NCBI GenBank assembly: GCA_017937865.1
Contig: JAGBCU010000061.1
Span: 1 to 38,268, forward strand
Direction: 5' to 3'
From: Clostridia bacterium
GTDB lineage: Bacteria > Bacillota > Clostridia > Oscillospirales > Acutalibacteraceae
DNA length: 38,268 nt
The notes beneath the pieces are model-generated. The model was not told the DNA's origin, did not search any database, and saw only the letters and a program-made list of their open reading frames with translations. The translations under genes and the position numbers were made by a program. The number at the start of each line of letters is the position of its first letter. Positions within the stretch are counted from its first letter, which is position 1. Of the stretch, positions 33,311-38,268 are shown one piece after another.

Positions 33311-36300
33311 ATGAATAAGAAAGGTAGTTTTAAAAAGGTGGTTGCAATAGTTGTTGCAATTGCTTTGGTTATTGGTGTATCGGCAATCACCGCTATTCTT
33401 ATTCACAAGAATAGTGTTCCTGCTGTAGCCACAATCAAGAACGGTTTATCTGCTTATGAATTGGCAGTTCAGTATGGTTACGAGGGAACTGTTCAAGAAT
33501 GGTTGAATAGCTTGAACGGTAAATCTGCATACGAGATTGCAAAAGATAATGGCTATACCGGTACAGAAACTGAATGGTCAGCTTCTCTTAAGGCAACTGC
33601 AGGTAAAGACGGTGTAGGTATTAAAACTGCGGCTTTTTCTAATACTAAAGAATTGCTTATTACTCTTACTGACGGAACTGTTTTAAATCTCGGTGTAGCA
33701 GACGGTCTTAATGGTAAAGACGGTGTGAATGGTAAAGATGGTGCCGATGGTAAGGATGGTATCAACGGTAAAGATGGCGTTGACGGCAAAGATGGTGCAG
33801 ACGGTAAAGATGGTGCAATGGGCCCTGCCGGTAAAGATGGCGTAAGCATTACTGCTGCAAATATTAATGAAGAAGGTCAGCTTGTGCTTACCTTCTCTGA
33901 TGGAGAGATTATTAATCTTGATAAACTTGTTGGCATTAATGGTGCAGATGGAATTGGTATTTCATCTTCTGAAATCAATGATGACGGTGAGCTTGTAATT
34001 ACATATACAAACGGTCAAACAGCAAACCTTGGCGTTGTTGTAGGCGCTAAGGGTGATAAAGGTGATGCCGGTGAACAAGGCATTCAAGGTGAGCAAGGCA
34101 TCCAAGGTGAAAAGGGTGATAAAGGTGATACCGGTGCCGATGGTAAAACAGGTGTCAGCATAACCAAAACTGAAATCAACAACAAAGGTGAACTTGTTAT
34201 AACTCTTTCTGATAATACAGTTTCTAATCTTGGTGTTGTTGTAGGTGCTAAGGGAGATAAAGGCGACCAAGGCGAGCAGGGCGTCCAAGGTGAAAAGGGC
34301 GACCAAGGTGAAAAGGGCGACCAAGGTGAAAAGGGCGACCAAGGTGAGCAAGGTATCCAAGGCGAAAAAGGCGAAAAAGGTGACAAAGGCGACACTGGTG
34401 AACAAGGTATTCAAGGTGAAAAAGGTGATAGCGGTGAACAAGGTGTTAGCGTAATTGGCGCTGAGATAAACTCTATCGGTGAGCTTGTGCTTGTTTTCTC
34501 CAATAATCAGCGTTCTAACGTTGGTAATGTTATCGGTGCCAAAGGTGATAAGGGTGACACAGGTGCCCAAGGACAGCAAGGCATCCAAGGTGAAAAAGGC
34601 GACAAGGGCGAAAAAGGTGACACCGGTACTAATGGTGAAAATGGTGTTAGCGTAGCTAAAACCGAAATCAATAGCAAAGGTGAGCTTGTTATAACACTTT
34701 CTGATAACACTGTTTCTAATCTTGGTGTTGTTGTAGGTGATAAAGGCGAAAAGGGTGACAAAGGTGACACCGGTGCAACAGGTGAGCAAGGTATACAGGG
34801 TGAAAAGGGAGATACCGGTGCTGCAGGTGAAGATGGTGTTGGTATTGAAACTATCACTATAGATAACGGCAACCTTAAAATAACTCTAACAAATGAAACT
34901 ACTCTTGACCTTGGTAATATCAAGGGAGAGAAAGGTGATACCGGTGCTACTGGTGCAAAAGGTGAACAAGGTCTCCAAGGCGAAAAGGGAGATAAGGGTG
35001 ACCAAGGCGAGCAGGGCATCCAGGGTATTCAAGGCATCCAAGGTGAAACCGGTAATGGTATTGCTTCAGCTACAATCAATGAATATGGTGAGCTTGTAAT
35101 TGAATACACTGATGGTACTAACACCAATCTTGGTGGTGTTGTTGGTGCCAAAGGTGAAAAAGGTGACAAAGGCGACCAAGGTGAGCAGGGCATTCAAGGC
35201 GAAAAGGGTGATAAAGGCGACCAAGGTGCAACAGGTGAAGCTGGCGTAGGTGTTTCTTCAGTTGATATTAATGCCGATGGTGAACTTGTTATTTCTTTCA
35301 CTGATGGTAGTGACGTAAATCTCGGTAGAATTATTGGTGCTCAGGGCGAACAAGGTCTTCAAGGTGAAAAGGGTGACAAGGGCGACCAGGGTGAGCAGGG
35401 TATCCAAGGCGAAAAGGGTGACAAAGGCGACCAAGGAGAGCAGGGTATCCAAGGTGAAAAAGGAGATAAGGGCGACCAAGGTGAGCAAGGTCTCCAAGGC
35501 GAAAAAGGTGACAAAGGTGACACCGGTACAGGTGTTTCCAAAGTAGAGATTACTAACGATGAGCTTGTTATTACACTTTCTGATGATACTGTTATTAACC
35601 TCGGTAATATCAAGGGTGAAAAAGGTGACAAGGGAGACCAAGGTATCCAAGGTGAAAAGGGTGAAAACGGTACTGACGGTATAGGCATTTCTGCTGTTGT
35701 TATTGATGCAGACGGACACCTTAAAATAACTTTTACAACAGGCACTACCACAGACCTTGGTAACGTAAAAGGTGCTGACGGTGTAGATGGTGTTGGTATT
35801 GACGAAATCTATATCCAGGACGGAAACCTTTATGTAAAGAAAACAACCGATACCACCGCAGTTAACCTCGGCTCTGTTAAGGGTGAAAAAGGTGATACCG
35901 GTGAACAGGGCCCGAAGGGTGATAAAGGCGACAAGGGTGACACCGGTCGTGGAATTTTAAGAACTGAAATTTCAGGTACGAATCTTATTATTTACTACAC
36001 AGATAACACAACTGAAACACACGATTTGAGTGGTATTACTTCTGATTCAAATCAGGATAAAGTTTTAGTATTTAGCAAGCTTTCTGATGGCACTTATGGT
36101 GTTATGGCAGGTGGAATGGCAAAATACGAAGCATTTATTGAAATTCCTGCAACCTATGAAGGTGTTGCTGTTACACAAATTATGGCAGAAGGATTTAAAG
36201 ACTTAACAAGCTTGCAAGAAATAGTTATACCCTACGGAATTACTACTATTGGAAATAACGCTTTTTATGGTTGTGTCGGTCTTTGTGTAGCAGATTTGCC

Positions 36301-37345
36301 AAATACTCTTACTACAATAGGCAGGTATGCCTTCTATAATTGTTCAAGTATGACAACAGTTGTTATCCCTGGTACTGTATCCAAGATTGGTGCATATGCA
36401 TTTTATGGTTCTGCATTAACAAATGCTGTTTTTGAAAACGCAACAAGCTGGACAATTGCAGATTCAAGTTCCGCATATGCAGGAGCTTCAGACATTTCTA
36501 ACACAATGTCGTCACGTGTAGAAAAGTTGAAAAATGTTTTGCAGTTTAAAGCTTCTGATATAACTCTTCTCGATACAAAGAGTTATTATAGTAGTGGAGC
36601 TATTAGTGCTACTGATTTTTCAATCAATGCATCTGCAATGACTAAAAAAATGTCCTTCACTTTACACTATAGTAGTAGTGGTGGTTCTTATGCAACAGTA
36701 AGTGCCACCTATTATAAGAGTGATTGGGAAAACTCAAATGCATATGAAATACCTCCTGCATCAACTCTTACAGATGGCTTGCAATATTATTTGTTGGCTG
36801 ATGATACTTATGCTGTATCTGCAGGTACTGCAATTTATTTGTCTGAAATTGTTATCCCTGCAACGCATAATGGTAAACTTGTAACCAAAATACATGCAAA
36901 AGGGTTTGAAAACGCAACAAATTTAGTAAGTGTTCAATTGCCAAGCACAATTAAGATAATTGATTCATATGCGTTTTATCGTTGTTGGAATTTAGAGACA
37001 ATTAATCTTCCGTCATCATTGGAAGAAATTGGAATAGATGCATTTTTTGGTTGCAGTAAATTAAAAACCATTACTATTCCGAGTTCAGTAAAATATATTA
37101 AATATGGTGCATTTGCACTCTCTGGTTTAACTGATGCATATTTCGAAAGAAAAACTTGGACTTCCAGAACATGGAGAGGTACTTTTCAGGATACTGATGG
37201 TGAATATTATAAATACTCTGCGTGGACGGATGGTTTCACTTCATTTACTTTTGATTCGTCTTCTGATAAAGCGGCTGAACAGCTTACTTATTTTGACGAT
37301 GCTGGTCACCAATATTCATATACTTGTTATGAATTTAAACGTTAA
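33311..37345 (+). CDS. Giant collagen-like surface protein with beta modules and leucine-rich repeats
   Basis: The product has 1344 residues from the ATG at 33311, which lies 7 bases after a GGAGG site (33299-33303). Domains in order: a basic N-terminus and one membrane helix (about 9-31), probably an uncleaved anchor; two SAYE-(L/I)-A...GY-x-GT...EW...SL units (about 40-90); then about 780 residues where 13 beta modules of about 30 residues (core GELVITLSDNT..NLG) alternate with 12 Gly-X-Y collagen blocks of 2 to 22 triplets. The blocks are rich in GEK, GDK, GDQ and GEQ and poor in proline. Two related BspA-type leucine-rich regions close the protein (from about 915). No LPXTG motif follows. 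By analogy with bacterial collagen-like proteins it should trimerise and extend from the surface to bind a host or partner. The function is inferred. It is probably repressed by the divergent XRE regulator. Confidence 0.93.
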   Translation: MNKKGSFKKVVAIVVAIALVIGVSAITAILIHKNSVPAVATIKNGLSAYELAVQYGYEGTVQEWLNSLNGKSAYEIAKDNGYTGTETEWSASLKATAGKDGVGIKTAAFSNTKELLITLTDGTVLNLGVADGLNGKDGVNGKDGADGKDGINGKDGVDGKDGADGKDGAMGPAGKDGVSITAANINEEGQLVLTFSDGEIINLDKLVGINGADGIGISSSEINDDGELVITYTNGQTANLGVVVGAKGDKGDAGEQGIQGEQGIQGEKGDKGDTGADGKTGVSITKTEINNKGELVITLSDNTVSNLGVVVGAKGDKGDQGEQGVQGEKGDQGEKGDQGEKGDQGEQGIQGEKGEKGDKGDTGEQGIQGEKGDSGEQGVSVIGAEINSIGELVLVFSNNQRSNVGNVIGAKGDKGDTGAQGQQGIQGEKGDKGEKGDTGTNGENGVSVAKTEINSKGELVITLSDNTVSNLGVVVGDKGEKGDKGDTGATGEQGIQGEKGDTGAAGEDGVGIETITIDNGNLKITLTNETTLDLGNIKGEKGDTGATGAKGEQGLQGEKGDKGDQGEQGIQGIQGIQGETGNGIASATINEYGELVIEYTDGTNTNLGGVVGAKGEKGDKGDQGEQGIQGEKGDKGDQGATGEAGVGVSSVDINADGELVISFTDGSDVNLGRIIGAQGEQGLQGEKGDKGDQGEQGIQGEKGDKGDQGEQGIQGEKGDKGDQGEQGLQGEKGDKGDTGTGVSKVEITNDELVITLSDDTVINLGNIKGEKGDKGDQGIQGEKGENGTDGIGISAVVIDADGHLKITFTTGTTTDLGNVKGADGVDGVGIDEIYIQDGNLYVKKTTDTTAVNLGSVKGEKGDTGEQGPKGDKGDKGDTGRGILRTEISGTNLIIYYTDNTTETHDLSGITSDSNQDKVLVFSKLSDGTYGVMAGGMAKYEAFIEIPATYEGVAVTQIMAEGFKDLTSLQEIVIPYGITTIGNNAFYGCVGLCVADLPNTLTTIGRYAFYNCSSMTTVVIPGTVSKIGAYAFYGSALTNAVFENATSWTIADSSSAYAGASDISNTMSSRVEKLKNVLQFKASDITLLDTKSYYSSGAISATDFSINASAMTKKMSFTLHYSSSGGSYATVSATYYKSDWENSNAYEIPPASTLTDGLQYYLLADDTYAVSAGTAIYLSEIVIPATHNGKLVTKIHAKGFENATNLVSVQLPSTIKIIDSYAFYRCWNLETINLPSSLEEIGIDAFFGCSKLKTITIPSSVKYIKYGAFALSGLTDAYFERKTWTSRTWRGTFQDTDGEYYKYSAWTDGFTSFTFDSSSDKAAEQLTYFDDAGHQYSYTCYEFKR
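35363..35497 (+). repeat. 45-bp tandem repeats in the collagen-like gene
   Basis: Three near-identical 45-bp units (35363, 35408 and 35453) encode GEKGDKGDQGEQGIQ/GLQ. Shorter 18-bp GEKGDQ units occur at about 34285-34340. All are multiples of three, so copy-number change would alter stalk length without breaking the frame. Confidence 0.9.
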
Positions 37346-37366
37346 CAAGATAGGATTAGCAAGTAC

Positions 37367-37394
37367 TGTACATATGGTAAAACCATCATATACA
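37367..37394 (+). other. Small hairpin after the collagen-like gene
   Basis: An imperfect stem GTACATATGGT/ACCATCATATAC with an AAA loop. No T run follows, so it is more likely a processing or stabilising structure than a terminator. Transcription may continue into the next small gene. Confidence 0.4.
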
Positions 37395-37467
37395 AGTAAG
37401 CCTGACGGTTACAATTAAGTTTTTATATGGTTAGTATAACTCAAATCTGATGAGGTGATTCAAAGTT

Positions 37468-37767
37468 ATGAGCATCAAAGAAACCATAATGCATTATATT
37501 GATATTTATGATGGTAGTGAAAAAAGAATAATAGAGAAAACTGCGTATAATCATAAAAACGAATTCAAAAATATGGAACAAGCATATTCAAGTATCAACA
37601 AACATATTATTTGGCTTATTGAAAATAAATATATTGTCAGAGTTAATTGTGACGAAATGAACGAAAGTCAGAAACGTTATTTTGAAAGTGATTGTTGTAC
37701 AATATACAAAATAATTAAGCGATATAATGAGGCTGAATACTTGAAAGAAAAATATGGTGTGCAATAA
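37468..37767 (+). CDS. Small protein of unknown function
   Basis: This 99-residue protein follows the collagen-like gene by 122 bases with no clear terminator between. A GAGGTG site about 9 bases before the ATG is acceptable. It has no membrane helix. It is charged and rich in Ile, Lys, Asn and Tyr. The pattern AYSSINKHIIWLIENKYIVRVN resembles the recognition-helix and wing region of a winged helix, which is only suggestive. The C-terminal half has Cys residues at about 57 and 72-73. AT-rich codon use resembles the leucine-rich end of the collagen-like gene, so the two may have been acquired together. I assign no function. Confidence 0.6.
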   Translation: MSIKETIMHYIDIYDGSEKRIIEKTAYNHKNEFKNMEQAYSSINKHIIWLIENKYIVRVNCDEMNESQKRYFESDCCTIYKIIKRYNEAEYLKEKYGVQ

Positions 37768-38074
37768 GGAAGCGATCAAGTTGACGGGTTCTGTGATTGA
37801 GTCTAAAAACCCTTGATACACAAAGCTTTTCAGCGTTTTAGTTGTTTTTTATTACTTCCCTGATTTTTTCTGCCGGATATTAGTTGCCGGAAGCTTCACC
37901 AAGTTGGAAATTGCAAGTGGCAAGTGGCAAATTTCGGAACTGCGTTGGCGATTGTAAAGATGCCAGATGCCAGCTCCCAGATGCCAGAGGCTTCGCGGAG
38001 AGTAAAAAGCTTTGCTTTTGGTGGTGGGTAGTTCTTTTACGTCTTAGGTTTAGACGGATAGAAAAACTATTTAT

Positions 38075-38105
38075 CCCTCTTTTTTACCGCAGGTAAAAAG
38101 GAGGG
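38075..38105. repeat. 14-bp inverted repeat
   Basis: CCCTCTTTTTTACC (38075-38088) pairs with GGTAAAAAGGAGGG (38092-38105) around a three-base GCA loop, with one wobble pair. Confidence 0.75.
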
Positions 38106-38133
38106 GGGACCGACCTTCAATAAATTTAAAATT

Positions 38134-38170
38134 AAAGGATAGTATATTTCGTGCGAATATACTATCCTTT
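38134..38170. terminator. 15-bp perfect inverted repeat, possible terminator
   Basis: AAAGGATAGTATATT (38134-38148) pairs perfectly with AATATACTATCCTTT (38156-38170) around TCGTGCG. The A/T flanks make it a weak bidirectional terminator, possibly of a gene entering from the right on the minus strand. Confidence 0.55.
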
Positions 38171-38268
38171 ATTTGTTACTGAATCGGGGCGGTGGGTGGT
38201 ACCCTACGCGACAAAGGAGCGTAGTTGAATCGTTAGATTCAAAGGTAATAACCTTACCGTTATGAGAT
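38169..38268 (-). other. Possible C-terminal fragment at the window edge
   Basis: On the minus strand a frame is open from the window edge to a TAA at 38169-38171 and would give about 32 residues ending YHPPPRFSNK. The 15-bp hairpin lies just behind it, as a terminator would. The piece is too short to recognise and could equally be noncoding. Confidence 0.2.

Larger units (their letters stand above)
37768..38268. repeat. Noncoding region with short direct repeats and hairpins
   Basis: No gene is seen, apart from a weak partial minus-strand reading at the very end. Direct repeats include GCAAGTG twice in tandem then GCAAATT (37913-37933), ATGCCAG at 37960, 37967 and 37981, and TGCCGG twice near 37871 and 37885. 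Two strong hairpins are listed separately. From 37768 to 37860 there is only AT-rich sequence with a weak GGGTT/AACCC pairing that may serve the small upstream gene. The part from 37870 to 38130 looks like a dispersed intergenic element, mixed in composition compared with the surroundings. Confidence 0.55.

Noticed and set aside
33962..34789. Long minus-strand open frames opposite the collagen repeats, about 100-275 codons
   Set aside because: They are by-products of repeated Gly-X-Y codons read in reverse, have repetitive Thr/Leu/Phe or Ser/Pro composition, no ribosome sites, and the plus-strand protein is clear.
33720..35960. Possible CRISPR array because of many short repeats
   Set aside because: Repeats vary in length, are spaced by multiples of three, encode Gly-X-Y and lie in one long open frame. 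There are no constant-length spacers and no cas genes.
37134..37418. A 94-codon frame at the end of the collagen-like gene
   Set aside because: It lies in another frame of the leucine-rich domain for most of its length and has no ribosome site.
1..38268. tRNA, rRNA, T-box and common riboswitches
   Set aside because: I looked through the intergenic regions, all of which except the two ends are shorter than 300 bases, and saw no cloverleaf, no T-box TGGNACCGCG core and no recognisable riboswitch core. Weak or unusual RNAs could be missed by eye.

Overview
This AT-rich window reads as a chromosomal segment from an anaerobic Firmicute of class Clostridia, probably an uncultured gut Oscillospirales/Ruminococcaceae-type bacterium. 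The evidence is the AGGAGG-type ribosome sites, the TTGACA-N17-TATAAT-type promoters, a Gram-positive LexA box, a sporulation-associated YlmC/YmxH protein, a DUF3048 (YerB-type) lipoprotein and secreted proteins with basic, lysine-rich tails. The taxonomic placement is inference from gene style. No rRNA, tRNA, CRISPR array or complete insertion sequence was found.

Layout. 1-391: noncoding, with a GC-richer hairpin-rich stretch that could be the end of a mobile element. 392-5154: glycogen phosphorylase, then two paralogous membrane-anchored proteins with near-identical promoters. 5291-8263: a tight operon of a YhhN-family membrane protein, a PatB/MalY aminotransferase, a small membrane protein and a TtcA-like tRNA thiolase. 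8333-12115 (minus): response regulator, histidine kinase and HtrA protease in one operon. 12258-15248 (minus): a large surface protein and galactose mutarotase. 15492-18550: an FHA-FtsW/RodA fusion overlapping a class B penicillin-binding protein. 18669-23737: an ABC ATPase, a giant FtsX-type permease with a coiled coil, and a convergent TetR regulator. 23851-25946 (minus): DUF1015 and endonuclease IV. 26099-30160: a DUF2461 protein, a DUF3048 lipoprotein and a polytopic GT-C-like protein. 30317-32827: M14 carboxypeptidase, a LexA-controlled Y-family polymerase and YlmC. 32938-37767: an XRE regulator divergent from a 1344-residue collagen-like/leucine-rich surface protein, then a small unknown gene. 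37768-38268: noncoding and rich in short repeats and hairpins.

How the genes fit together. Several groups concern the envelope: FHA-FtsW with its PBP for wall synthesis, the two-component system with HtrA for secretion or envelope stress, the M14 peptidase for peptidoglycan peptides, and several surface proteins. The best candidate for a little-described system is the XRE/collagen-like locus. Two 15-bp dyads, 52 bp apart, flank an extended -10 promoter that drives an adhesin-like protein made of 13 beta modules alternating with Gly-X-Y blocks. Other points of interest are twin LexA boxes on the polymerase promoter, a promoter whose -35 box lies inside the glgP terminator, and a lyase/thiolase operon that may couple sulfur release to tRNA thiolation.
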